From DAOTVD01 sp034437075 (GTDB lineage Bacteria > Chloroflexota > Anaerolineae > Aggregatilineales > J027), in assembly GCA_034437075.1 (NCBI GenBank), contig DAOTVD010000260.1, positions 1-21,669 on the forward strand: DNA of 21,669 nt, given 5' to 3'. Below, piece by piece: positions 13,268-21,129 of this stretch. The notes beneath the pieces are model-generated. The model saw nothing but the letters and a program-made list of their open reading frames with translations, had not been told where the DNA came from and did no database searches. The translations under genes and the position numbers were made by a program. Each line of letters starts with the position of its first letter. Positions within the stretch are counted from its first letter, which is position 1.

Positions 13268-16087
13268 ATGCCAGACAAAAAACAACCTGCCGAAAAGTGG
13301 TACGCCCTGTCGCCGGATGACGTACTTGGCAAATTGAATGCAAACCAGGCGGAGGGCCTCACCAGTAGCGAAGCCGAACAACGCCAATCCGAATACGGCA
13401 AAAACGAACTCCCTAGCGAAGAAGGCACGCCCTTATGGCGGATGGTGCTCGAACAATTCCAGGATGTGACCGTTATTTTGCTGATTATCGCCGCCGCGAT
13501 TTCGATTGGTGTGGGCGAAGCCCAAGATTCGTTTGTCATTCTGGTGATTGTTGTCCTGAATGCCCTCATTGGCGTCTACCAAGAGCAGCAAGCCGAAAAT
13601 GCGCTGGCATCCCTGGGCAAAATGCAGACGCCCAACGTCCGCGCCCGGCGGGATGGCCATGTCGTGGAAGTCCCAGCCACGGAGCTAGTGCCCGGCGATA
13701 TTGTCATGCTCGAAGCGGGCAATAGTATTCCGGCGGATGGGCGCTTGCTACAAGCCTCTAACGTCAAAATTGATGAAGCCGCCATGACGGGCGAATCGGT
13801 AGCCGTGGATAAATCCGTGCGCGCCATGGAGGATACACAACCCCCGCCCGCCGTGGCCGATCGGCAAAATATGGTCTATATGGGCACGACGATGACCTAT
13901 GGCCGCGCCGAATTCGTCGTCACGGAAACGGGCCTGAAGACCCAGCTAGGTAATATCGCGGCCATGCTGCAAAACGTGGAACGCACGCGGACGCCCCTGC
14001 AAGAACGGCTCGAAAAAATGGGCTATGTCCTGGCGGGCGCTGCGTTGACTATCTGCGCGTTTGTGTTTATCGCGGGCGTGGCGCGCGGCGAGGACATCAA
14101 CGAAATGTTCTTAACCGCCGTCAGCCTGGCCGTAGCCGCCGTGCCAGAGGGCCTACCCGCCGTGATTACGGTATCGTTGGCGCTGGGCGCGAACCGCATG
14201 GTCAAGCGCAACGCGCTCATCCGCAAATTGCCCGCCGTGGAAACTCTCGGCTCGGTGACGACCATCTGCTCGGACAAAACCGGCACCCTCACCCGTAATG
14301 AAATGACCGTCAAAACCATCTTTATGCCCGACCACGAACAGGTAACCGTCACGGGTGTCGGCTATGAGCCCGTCGGGCGCTTCATGGGTGGCGGCAAGCG
14401 CGATAGCTTGCAAGTGGTCAATGATGAACAATTAGCACGCTTTTTGAAAGCCTCGGCCTTGTGCACCGATGCGTATGTCGAAAAGGCCAGCGAGGATGGC
14501 CCCTGGCAAATCGTGGGCGATACGACCGAGGGCGCCTTGCTGGTGATGGCCATGAAACAGGGCTGGTCGCGCGAATCGCTGGAAGAAGATATGCCGCGCG
14601 TCGCCGAAATCCCGTTTACCTCCGAGCGCAAAGCGATGACCACTATCCACGCGCCCAAAGGCAAATTCGCGAGCGAATTATTCGACCAAGCGCCGTATGT
14701 ATCATTCACCAAAGGCGCGCCCGACCAACTCGTGAAGTGGGCCGGGCAAGAAATGCTCTCCGGCGAGCACGTTGCCATCACGGATGACCGCCGCCAAGCC
14801 TGGCTGGATGAAATCGAACGCCTGGCCAACGAGGGGATGCGCGTCTTGGGCGTGGCTTACCGCACCTGGGACGACCTACCCGCAGACCCCCAGCCTGATG
14901 TGGCCGAACGGGATTTCATCTTGCTGGGCCTCGTGGGCATCGTAGACCCGCCCCGCGAAGAAGCCACCCGCGCGGTAAATGTAGCCAAACACGCAGGCAT
15001 CCGCGCGATTATGATTACGGGCGACCACAAGCTCACCGCCCAATCGATTGCGCAGCAACTCGGCATCATCCAGGACAAAACGACCGAGCGCGCCATGATT
15101 GGTTCAGAATTGGATGTGCTCTCGCAGGATGAACTACAAAAAACGGTCAAAGAAGTTAACGTGTATGCGCGCGTCTCGCCCGAGCATAAGCTGCGCATTG
15201 TGGAAGCCTTGCAGAAAAACGGCCAGATTGTCGCTATGACGGGCGATGGCGTGAACGACGCGCCCACCCTCAAGCAAGCCAGCATCGGCGTGGCGATGGG
15301 CATCACCGGGACGGATGTCTCCAAAGGGGCCGCCGACATGGTGCTGACGGATGATAACTTCGCGAGCATTGTTTCCGCCGTGGAAGAAGGCCGCACAATT
15401 TATGACAATATCCGCAAATTTCTAAAATATCTGCTGGGCAGTAACTCCGGCGAGATTTTGACCATGTTCGCGGCCATCTTGGTTGGCTTTAAGCTGCCCC
15501 TGGTGGCGACGCAAATCCTATGGATTAACTTGGTGACGGATGGCCTACCCGCGATTGCGCTGGGCTTCGAACGCTCGGAAGAAGGCGTCATGGACCGTGG
15601 CCCGCGCCCGCCTAAGCAGAGCATTTTCGCCCAAGGGGTTGGCGTTCATATTGTGTGGGTCGGCATCTGGATGGCGATTGTGTCGCTGACAGGTTATATC
15701 TTGATGCTGCTGGAACATGGTGGCGAATTATTCGAGCCCACCGACGAAAACCTGACCATTGCGCGCAGTATGGCATTTTTTGTGCTGGCCACGACCCAGG
15801 TCGCGCATGTGACCGCGATCCATGGCGGCTTCGCGCCCTTCTTCGCGCGGCCTTTCTGGCAAAATCGCCTGCTCTTGATTGCCGTCATCTCAACCGTGTT
15901 GTTGCAACTTGGCGCCATTTATATCCCCTTCATGCAAGATTTGCTGAGCACGACCGCCTTGCGCGCGCAGGATATTCTGCTAGCGTTCATTCTGGCGATT
16001 TCGATTATCCCCGCTGTGGAGGTCGAAAAAGCCATCTGGCGTCGGCGCGAAGCCGCCGAAGCGGAAGCCGAAGGACGAGCGGGGTAA
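13268..16087 (+). CDS. Type II (SERCA/PMR1-like) cation P-type ATPase, probably Ca2+
   Basis: The 939-residue protein has the full P-type ATPase architecture: a cation-ATPase N-terminal domain, the actuator motif MTGES (Thr174), PEGLPAVIT in M4 with Glu294, the phosphorylation motif DKTGTLT with Asp336, KGAPDQLV in the nucleotide domain, MITGDHKLTA, and TGDGVNDAP (Asp660, Asp664). In M5 SNSGE gives Asn726 and Glu729, and M6 NLVTDGLPA gives Asn754, Thr757 and Asp758, spaced as in SERCA's Ca2+ ligands. In M8, where SERCA has Glu908 in TIEM, the protein has TTQV (Gln844), so site I may be weaker and a single-ion stoichiometry is plausible. It probably exports Ca2+ from the cytoplasm. The ribosome binding site is weak (GAAAG). 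The next gene starts six bases after its stop. Confidence 0.92.
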   Translation: MPDKKQPAEKWYALSPDDVLGKLNANQAEGLTSSEAEQRQSEYGKNELPSEEGTPLWRMVLEQFQDVTVILLIIAAAISIGVGEAQDSFVILVIVVLNALIGVYQEQQAENALASLGKMQTPNVRARRDGHVVEVPATELVPGDIVMLEAGNSIPADGRLLQASNVKIDEAAMTGESVAVDKSVRAMEDTQPPPAVADRQNMVYMGTTMTYGRAEFVVTETGLKTQLGNIAAMLQNVERTRTPLQERLEKMGYVLAGAALTICAFVFIAGVARGEDINEMFLTAVSLAVAAVPEGLPAVITVSLALGANRMVKRNALIRKLPAVETLGSVTTICSDKTGTLTRNEMTVKTIFMPDHEQVTVTGVGYEPVGRFMGGGKRDSLQVVNDEQLARFLKASALCTDAYVEKASEDGPWQIVGDTTEGALLVMAMKQGWSRESLEEDMPRVAEIPFTSERKAMTTIHAPKGKFASELFDQAPYVSFTKGAPDQLVKWAGQEMLSGEHVAITDDRRQAWLDEIERLANEGMRVLGVAYRTWDDLPADPQPDVAERDFILLGLVGIVDPPREEATRAVNVAKHAGIRAIMITGDHKLTAQSIAQQLGIIQDKTTERAMIGSELDVLSQDELQKTVKEVNVYARVSPEHKLRIVEALQKNGQIVAMTGDGVNDAPTLKQASIGVAMGITGTDVSKGAADMVLTDDNFASIVSAVEEGRTIYDNIRKFLKYLLGSNSGEILTMFAAILVGFKLPLVATQILWINLVTDGLPAIALGFERSEEGVMDRGPRPPKQSIFAQGVGVHIVWVGIWMAIVSLTGYILMLLEHGGELFEPTDENLTIARSMAFFVLATTQVAHVTAIHGGFAPFFARPFWQNRLLLIAVISTVLLQLGAIYIPFMQDLLSTTALRAQDILLAFILAISIIPAVEVEKAIWRRREAAEAEAEGRAG

Positions 16088-16093
16088 ACGATC

Positions 16094-17344
16094 ATGGATC
16101 ATCGCGATGATATTGTAGAACTAACCATCGAAGATATGGGCAACGGCGGCATGGGAATCGCGCGGCAGGATGGGGTCGCTATCCTCGTGCATTTCACCAT
16201 CCCTGGCGAAGTCATCACCGCACGTATTACGAATGACCAGGGGCGCTATGCCTTTGCCGAGGGAATCGCCGTGCACGAGCCCTCGGCAGATCGTGTCGCG
16301 CCGCGTTGCCCCAATTTCGGCGCTCTGCATACCTGCTGCTCGACCTGGCAGCATATGAACTACTACGCGCAATTGGCCCTCAAAACGGATATTGTCGCCG
16401 ATCAGCTTGAGCGGGTCGGCGGCTTTACTGAGTTACCCGTGCAGATGACGCGCCCCAGCCCAGAGGAATGGGCCTATCGCCATGAAGCGCGCTTGCTGCC
16501 CCATCCTGAAAACGGTTTTGGCTTTCTGGCGGCGAACGAAACCAGCGCAAGCCCTTTGCCAGAATGCCATCTGGTGACACCGGAGCTTCTTGCATTTTAC
16601 GATCAAATGACCTTTGACCTGCCGAATCTGACGCAGATCATCCTGCGTGAAAACCGCGCGGAGGATGTCATGCTGATGTTGAGCACGGCAGACGACGAAC
16701 CGCCCGAAATCCGGCTGGATGTGCCCGCCTCGGTCAATTTTTTGCACCAGGATGGCGAACCCGCCAACTTGATCGGCGCGACGCATTTGGTCTACCACGT
16801 AGATGGAATCGCGTTGCGCGTCACAGCAGGCGCGGCCTGGCGGGGGAATCTGCCCCAAATTGAACATCTGGTGCGCCATGTGCGCGAGTCGCTGGCCCTA
16901 ACGGGCGAGGAAAGCATCCTGGATATTTATAGCGGGGTGGGCCTCTTTGCCGCCGCCCTAGCGCCGGATGCTAACCTCATCACGTGTATAGACGATCATC
17001 CGCCCGCCATGACGGATGCCGAATTTAACCTGGCCGCTTACGACCATGTCAACCTCATCGAGGGCGATGCCGCCGAAGTGCTGGCTAGCGTGCCGGATGA
17101 CGAAGCCTATGATGTGGCGATCTTTGACCCGCCGCCGCGTGGTGTCACCAAAGATGCGCTAGATGCGTTTGGTGAATTGAACGTGCCGCGCGCCATATAT
17201 ATCAGCGATAATCCCGCGATTTTAGCGCGAGATGCCAATCGCCTAAGCACCCGTTTGGGGTATAATCTGACGGCGGTCGTTCCGTTTGATTTTGAACCAC
17301 AAACGCATCGCGTCGTGACGGTGGCGCATTTTGAAAAAGGTTAA
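16094..17344 (+). CDS. TrmA/RumA-like RNA (uracil-5-)methyltransferase homologue lacking catalytic Cys and Glu
   Basis: The 416-residue protein has an N-terminal TRAM domain (about 1-60), an FeS-type region, and a class I SAM domain with ILDIYSGVGLF near 270. Its order of domains is that of TrmA/RumA enzymes that methylate C5 of uridine in tRNA or 23S rRNA. Several key positions differ. The nucleophile motif SCNPATLARD is SDNPAILARD, with Asp372 where Cys is expected. The C-terminal general base HVETVA is RVVTVA with Val408. The FQVN motif is WRGN. The FeS cysteines CX5CX2C are instead Cys72, Cys81 and Cys82, with Cys158 retained. DPPPRG is present. It may be a pseudoenzyme, an RNA-binding protein or have a different chemistry. 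Translational coupling to the ATPase is likely. Confidence 0.82.
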   Translation: MDHRDDIVELTIEDMGNGGMGIARQDGVAILVHFTIPGEVITARITNDQGRYAFAEGIAVHEPSADRVAPRCPNFGALHTCCSTWQHMNYYAQLALKTDIVADQLERVGGFTELPVQMTRPSPEEWAYRHEARLLPHPENGFGFLAANETSASPLPECHLVTPELLAFYDQMTFDLPNLTQIILRENRAEDVMLMLSTADDEPPEIRLDVPASVNFLHQDGEPANLIGATHLVYHVDGIALRVTAGAAWRGNLPQIEHLVRHVRESLALTGEESILDIYSGVGLFAAALAPDANLITCIDDHPPAMTDAEFNLAAYDHVNLIEGDAAEVLASVPDDEAYDVAIFDPPPRGVTKDALDAFGELNVPRAIYISDNPAILARDANRLSTRLGYNLTAVVPFDFEPQTHRVVTVAHFEKG

Positions 17345-17346
17345 CC

Positions 17347-18315
17347 ATGTATCTGCACGAACTGCATATCCTACATGAAGGCGTTATCAAGATCGCGCGC
17401 GAGGCGGGCAAAACCCCGCGCGCAGCGTTCACCCGCCCCCGCGAGCAAGATTACAAAGGCGAGATCGACCTTGTTACCCAAGCGGATCGCGATACCGAAG
17501 AACGGATCCATGCCATTCTCAAGCGGGCCTATCCGCACTATGGCATCATCGCTGAAGAAGGGCACAACTACACCCCCGACGGTGCCGAGCCCGCGTATCA
17601 ATGGTTTGTTGATCCGATTGATGGCACGACGAATTTCGCGCATCGCGTGCCGCATTTTTCCATCAGTATCGCCCTAACGGACAAGGACTTGAAGCCCTTA
17701 CTCGGCGTGGTGTATGACCCCATGCGCGACGAGTGCTTTTCGGCATATGAAGGCGGCGGCGCATTTCTTAACGGCGAACGGCTGGAAGTCAGCACAGTGC
17801 ATACCCTGAAAGGGGCCTTGCTCGCGACGGGCTTCCCGTATGATCGGCATCATAGCGCGGAAAATAATCTGCCAGAATTCAATGCATTCCTAAAGCGGGC
17901 GCAGGGTGTGCGCCGGATGGGCTCGGCAGCGCTAGACCTGGCCTATGTCGCCGCTGGGCGCTTGGATGGCTACTGGGAACAAAAGCTCAGCCAGTGGGAT
18001 TGCTACGCGGGTATTATGCTCGTGCGCGAAGCGGGCGGCCAATGCACTGACTACCACGGCAGCGAGGATGGCTTACGCGCCAAATCCGTGCAACTTATCG
18101 CGAGCAATGGTTTGATTCAGAACGCAATGCAGGCCATGACTCACGAAGTACGCCAGCCCGCCCCCGATACCGCCGCGCCCGCCGCAGCGGACAATGCCGC
18201 GCCCGCCGATGGGGACCATGCCGCGCCCGCCGATGGGGACCATGCCGCGCCGAATGAGGCCCCGCCTGCCGAACCGGACGCTGCCGCGCCCACTACCCAA
18301 CAGCCCCCCGCCTAA
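17347..18315 (+). CDS. Inositol monophosphatase family protein with repetitive Ala/Pro tail
   Basis: This Mg2+-dependent sugar-phosphate phosphatase of the IMPase/SuhB family (322 residues) has the family core in residues 1-265. Visible motifs are AEEGHN with Glu70 and Glu71, FVDPIDGTTNFAH with Asp89 and Asp92, GVVYDP, GSAALDLAYVAAGRLDGYWE and QWDCYAG with Asp218 (the WD metal motif). All metal ligands are present, so it is likely active on myo-inositol phosphate or a similar substrate; inositol supply for lipids or glycans would suit the glycosyltransferase neighbours. Residues 270-322 are a low-complexity Ala/Pro/Asp tail containing the repeat AAPADGDH twice, not in typical family members. 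It follows the methyltransferase stop by two bases. Confidence 0.9.
   Translation: MYLHELHILHEGVIKIAREAGKTPRAAFTRPREQDYKGEIDLVTQADRDTEERIHAILKRAYPHYGIIAEEGHNYTPDGAEPAYQWFVDPIDGTTNFAHRVPHFSISIALTDKDLKPLLGVVYDPMRDECFSAYEGGGAFLNGERLEVSTVHTLKGALLATGFPYDRHHSAENNLPEFNAFLKRAQGVRRMGSAALDLAYVAAGRLDGYWEQKLSQWDCYAGIMLVREAGGQCTDYHGSEDGLRAKSVQLIASNGLIQNAMQAMTHEVRQPAPDTAAPAAADNAAPADGDHAAPADGDHAAPNEAPPAEPDAAAPTTQQPPA
18194..18251 (+). repeat. 24-bp tandem repeat in the phosphatase tail (about 2.4 copies)
   Basis: The unit beginning ATGCCGCGCCCGCCGATGGG is present at 18194-18217 and 18218-18241 without a change, followed by its first ten bases at 18242-18251. The unit is eight codons, so it repeats the peptide AAPADGDH in frame. 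Perfect identity suggests recent slippage. It also makes the +1 frame read MPRPPMGT twice, which opens a spurious upstream extension for the next gene. Confidence 0.92.
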
Positions 18316-18319
18316 TTCC

Positions 18320-19447
18320 GTGAATATTTTGATGCTGAGCGGCGATCTTGACATCGCACAAGGGCGCGAAGGGCCTTTCAGCGATATGTTAAGCCGCTTT
18401 CGCCAATATTGGACGCGCGTGGATGTCATCACGCCGCGTGTGCCAGGTGCACAAGCCCGCACTCTCTATGGCAATGTGCATATTCATCCGTCGCCCTGGC
18501 CCAAGCCCATGCAGCCCTTCTATATTTTGAAACAAGGCCGCGCTTTGTTGCGTCAACGCCCGTATGCGCTCATCATCAGCCACGATTACGGCCTGTTTCT
18601 AAATGGACTGGGCGCGTGGCTCTTGCATTCGGGTAGCCAGGTGCCGTACGTCAGCGAGTTGCACCATATTGAGGGCTACCCCTTCGCGTTGACCTATCGC
18701 GAGTATATTTACCGGGGGTTGGCGGCCTGGTACGCGCGGCGTGTCTGGAAACGCGCAGCGGCTATCCGCACTGTGAATCGTCGCGAAGTGCCGGAATTCT
18801 TGCGCAAACAGGGCGTGCCGGAGGAAAAAATTCATATAATGACCTCACTTTACTTGGATTTCTCGGTGTTTAAGCCTCTGCCAGATGTGGAACCCATGTA
18901 TGATGTTTTGTTCGTGGGGCGTTTGGCACCCAACAAAGGGCTATTCACGCTCTTGGATGCGCTGCACCAGGTACGCGAAACACTCCCGAATGTATGCTTG
19001 GGCATCTTGGGCGAGGGCAAGCTGCGCCGCGCGCTGGAATCCCGCATCGCGGAACTGGGCCTTGAGAACAACGTGACGTTCATCCCGCGCGCGGCCACCT
19101 CCGCCGATTTGGCGCGCGTGTATAATGCCGCGCGGATGCTGGTCTGCGCCTCCACCAGCGAGGGCGGCCCGCGCGTAACGCTCGAAGCGATGGCCTGTGG
19201 CGTACCGGTCGTCTCGACCCCCGTAGGCGTCATGAAAGACTTGCTCGAAACCAGCGGCACCAGCTTTTTGGTCTTTGGCTGGCATGCCGAACCGCTGGCC
19301 GAGAAAATCGTGCTATTGCTGCAAAACGAGCATATGCGGCGCCAATTGGCCGAAAATGGCGAACTTACCGTTCAGGGCTTCCGCGCAGATGTCATCATCG
19401 ACCAACTCGCGCGCGCGTATCAAGAAATTGCGGAAGCGGGCGGTTAA
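18320..19447 (+). CDS. Family 4 glycosyltransferase (GT-B)
   Basis: The 375-residue protein starts at a GTG four bases after the phosphatase stop, reading VNILMLSGD, which is a normal GT4 first strand; an ATG at 18332 is the alternative. The frame also runs upstream to 18194 through the phosphatase tail, but that sequence is only the repeat read in another frame. The C-terminal donor-binding half has FVGRLAPNKGLFTLLDAL, a LGILGEGKLRR strand, LENNVTFIP, and the GT4 signature STSEGGPRVTLEAMACGVPVVSTPVG with an EX7E pair. The acceptor domain contains SELHHIEGYPFALTYREY. It transfers a sugar from a nucleotide donor to an unknown acceptor, probably lipid or glycan in the cytoplasm. The next glycosyltransferase gene overlaps it by one base. 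Confidence 0.88.
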   Translation: MNILMLSGDLDIAQGREGPFSDMLSRFRQYWTRVDVITPRVPGAQARTLYGNVHIHPSPWPKPMQPFYILKQGRALLRQRPYALIISHDYGLFLNGLGAWLLHSGSQVPYVSELHHIEGYPFALTYREYIYRGLAAWYARRVWKRAAAIRTVNRREVPEFLRKQGVPEEKIHIMTSLYLDFSVFKPLPDVEPMYDVLFVGRLAPNKGLFTLLDALHQVRETLPNVCLGILGEGKLRRALESRIAELGLENNVTFIPRAATSADLARVYNAARMLVCASTSEGGPRVTLEAMACGVPVVSTPVGVMKDLLETSGTSFLVFGWHAEPLAEKIVLLLQNEHMRRQLAENGELTVQGFRADVIIDQLARAYQEIAEAGG

Positions 19448-20496
19448 TGCGCGTTCTGATGATTGTGCAGGAAATCGACGAAACGCATTGGTTACGCGGC
19501 TTCATCGTGGATTGGGTGCGTGCCCTGGCGCGTGAAGTCGAGCAGCTTTATATTCTCACGCTGGCCTATCAGCCAACCTTGTTGCCGGATAACGTGGCCG
19601 TCATATCAATGGGTAAAGAAAGAGGCTACGGTCGCGCGCGCTTACTCCTCGAATTCTACCGAGGGCTGGCGCAAACAATCCGTGATGTGGATGTCGTATT
19701 CAGCCACATGACCCCACGTTATACCTGGCTGGCGGCGCCGCTGGCATGGATTGCGCGTAAGCCCCAAATGTTGTGGTATACCCACCGTCAAGTTGATCTG
19801 GAATTGCGCCTGGCATTGCATAGCGCGCGCTGGGTTACGACCGCTACGCCAGATAGTTTCCCGCTACCGAGTCCGAAAGTCCGCGCCTTGGGGCATGGCA
19901 TCGATACGCGCCGCTTTGCGCCCGCAGATGTCCCAAAAGCTGATCCGCCGCTCGTATTGGCTGTAGCACGAGTTACGCCCATCAAGCGTCATGAGTTGTT
20001 ACTCCAAGCGGCGGCGCAGTTTTTCGCGCAGCACGGCCCGCAGGCGGCCCGTTTTGAGGTCGTCGGCGGAACTGCCGCGCCAGGGGATGAAGATTATCAG
20101 CGTGACTTGCTGGCCCGTCGGGAGGCACTCGGTCTCTCCCCCGCCCAATTTGATCTGGTCGGGGGATTGGGGCGCGACGAGTTGATCGCGCGTTATCAGC
20201 AAGCGACTTTGGCCACGAACCTCAGCCCGCCAGGGTTATTTGACAAAGCCGCGCTAGAAGCGATGCTCTGTGGTGTGCCCGTTATCGTGACCAATCCTGC
20301 TTTCGATAATGTATTAGGAACCGCAGCGAAGGAATTGCGCATTGCGCCGAAGCCCGACAACCTCGCGGCATGCCTCAGCGCGCTTTTATCCCAAAGCGAA
20401 GTCGCGCGCCAAAGTTTGGGAAATACACTCCGCGAGCAAGTTGCAGCAGCCCATAGTTTGGATAATTTGGTAAAAAAGTTGGTTAAAGTCCCTTAA
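19447..20496 (+). CDS. Family 4 glycosyltransferase with NLSPPGLFDKAALEAM motif
   Basis: The 349-residue protein begins at the ATG that shares one base with the previous gene's stop (TAATG), a clear coupling. The N-terminal MRVLMIVQEIDETHWLRGF strand is followed by a central MLWYTHRQVDLEL and the glycosyltransferase region with VLAVARVTPIKRHELLLQAAA and GGLGRDELIARYQQATL. The GT4 signature is NLSPPGLFDKAALEAMLCGVP, in which the first Glu of the usual EX7E is a Gly; this SPxGxxDKAxLEAM variant is a recognised subgroup and need not be inactive. Substrates are unknown. It may act sequentially with the preceding glycosyltransferase. Confidence 0.85.
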   Translation: MRVLMIVQEIDETHWLRGFIVDWVRALAREVEQLYILTLAYQPTLLPDNVAVISMGKERGYGRARLLLEFYRGLAQTIRDVDVVFSHMTPRYTWLAAPLAWIARKPQMLWYTHRQVDLELRLALHSARWVTTATPDSFPLPSPKVRALGHGIDTRRFAPADVPKADPPLVLAVARVTPIKRHELLLQAAAQFFAQHGPQAARFEVVGGTAAPGDEDYQRDLLARREALGLSPAQFDLVGGLGRDELIARYQQATLATNLSPPGLFDKAALEAMLCGVPVIVTNPAFDNVLGTAAKELRIAPKPDNLAACLSALLSQSEVARQSLGNTLREQVAAAHSLDNLVKKLVKVP

Positions 20497-20535
20497 GAAG
20501 ATTTTTTATCCCAATATATCCCAATTTATCCAAAA
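20497..20535. other. AT-rich convergent spacer with ATCCCAAT repeats
   Basis: The 39-bp spacer is strikingly AT-rich against its GC-rich neighbours and holds ATCCCAAT at 20508-20515 and 20518-20525. It separates the convergent glycosyltransferase and LOG genes. A T-run (TTTTTT) at 20502-20507 may support transcript ending, but no stable hairpin precedes it. Confidence 0.35.
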
Positions 20536-21129
20536 TTATGACTGTTCCAAATCGAGCCATTTGGGGCGGTCATCTGGCGGGGGCGCCGAGCGGAGCGCGG
20601 GTAGAATATCCGCGACACCCTCAGCCACTTGCAGCAATTGCGGATCGAGGCGCCGGATAAATCCTGCGTCCACGCCTTGTTGGATCATCGCTAGCAGCGG
20701 ATTGTAATAGCCCGCTAGGTTGAGAATCGCGATAGGTTTACGATGAATGCCTAACTGCGCCCAGGTCGTAATCTCTAGCAGTTCTTCCAATGTGCCGATG
20801 CCCCCCGGCAACGCGACGAACGCATCTGAAAGGCGGGCCATCATGGCTTTGCGCGTATGCATTGAATCCACGATGTGCAGTTCCGTCAGCCCGCGATGTT
20901 GGACTTCGCGCTCGGTCATCGCTTCGGGGATGATGCCAATGGCCTTACCATCATGTTCGAGGACACTATCCGCCAAAACGCCCATCAGGCCCGTGCTGCC
21001 GCCGCCATACACCAGCGCTAAGCGTTCATCAGCCAATATCTGGCCGAAGGCGACGGCGGCTTCGCGATAGCGGGCGTGGTTCCCCATGCCGGAGCCGCAA
21101 AAGACACAAATGCTGCGTAATTCATTCAT
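20536..21129 (-). CDS. LOG-family protein (TIGR00730, Rossmann-fold nucleotide hydrolase)
   Basis: The 197-residue protein has the LOG family motifs: ICVFCGSGMGN at the start, LVYGGGSTGLMGVLAD for phosphate binding, MHTRKAMM, and PGGIGTLEELLEITTWAQLGIH, which contains the catalytic Glu pair. LOG proteins act on nucleoside 5'-monophosphates, releasing the base; in plants and some bacteria this activates cytokinins. Here a general nucleotide salvage role is more likely, but this is inferred. The reading frame extends upstream to 21297, but the ATG at 21129 overlaps the previous gene's stop by four bases (ATGA), and the family N-terminus begins there, so 21129 is the start. No distinct ribosome binding site is needed with such coupling. 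Confidence 0.92.
   Translation of the reverse strand: MNELRSICVFCGSGMGNHARYREAAVAFGQILADERLALVYGGGSTGLMGVLADSVLEHDGKAIGIIPEAMTEREVQHRGLTELHIVDSMHTRKAMMARLSDAFVALPGGIGTLEELLEITTWAQLGIHRKPIAILNLAGYYNPLLAMIQQGVDAGFIRRLDPQLLQVAEGVADILPALRSAPPPDDRPKWLDLEQS

Noticed and set aside
18194..18319. N-terminal extension of the first glycosyltransferase (MPRPPMGT repeats)
   Set aside because: It is the tandem repeat of the phosphatase tail read in another frame; a normal GT4 N-terminus starts at the GTG at 18320.
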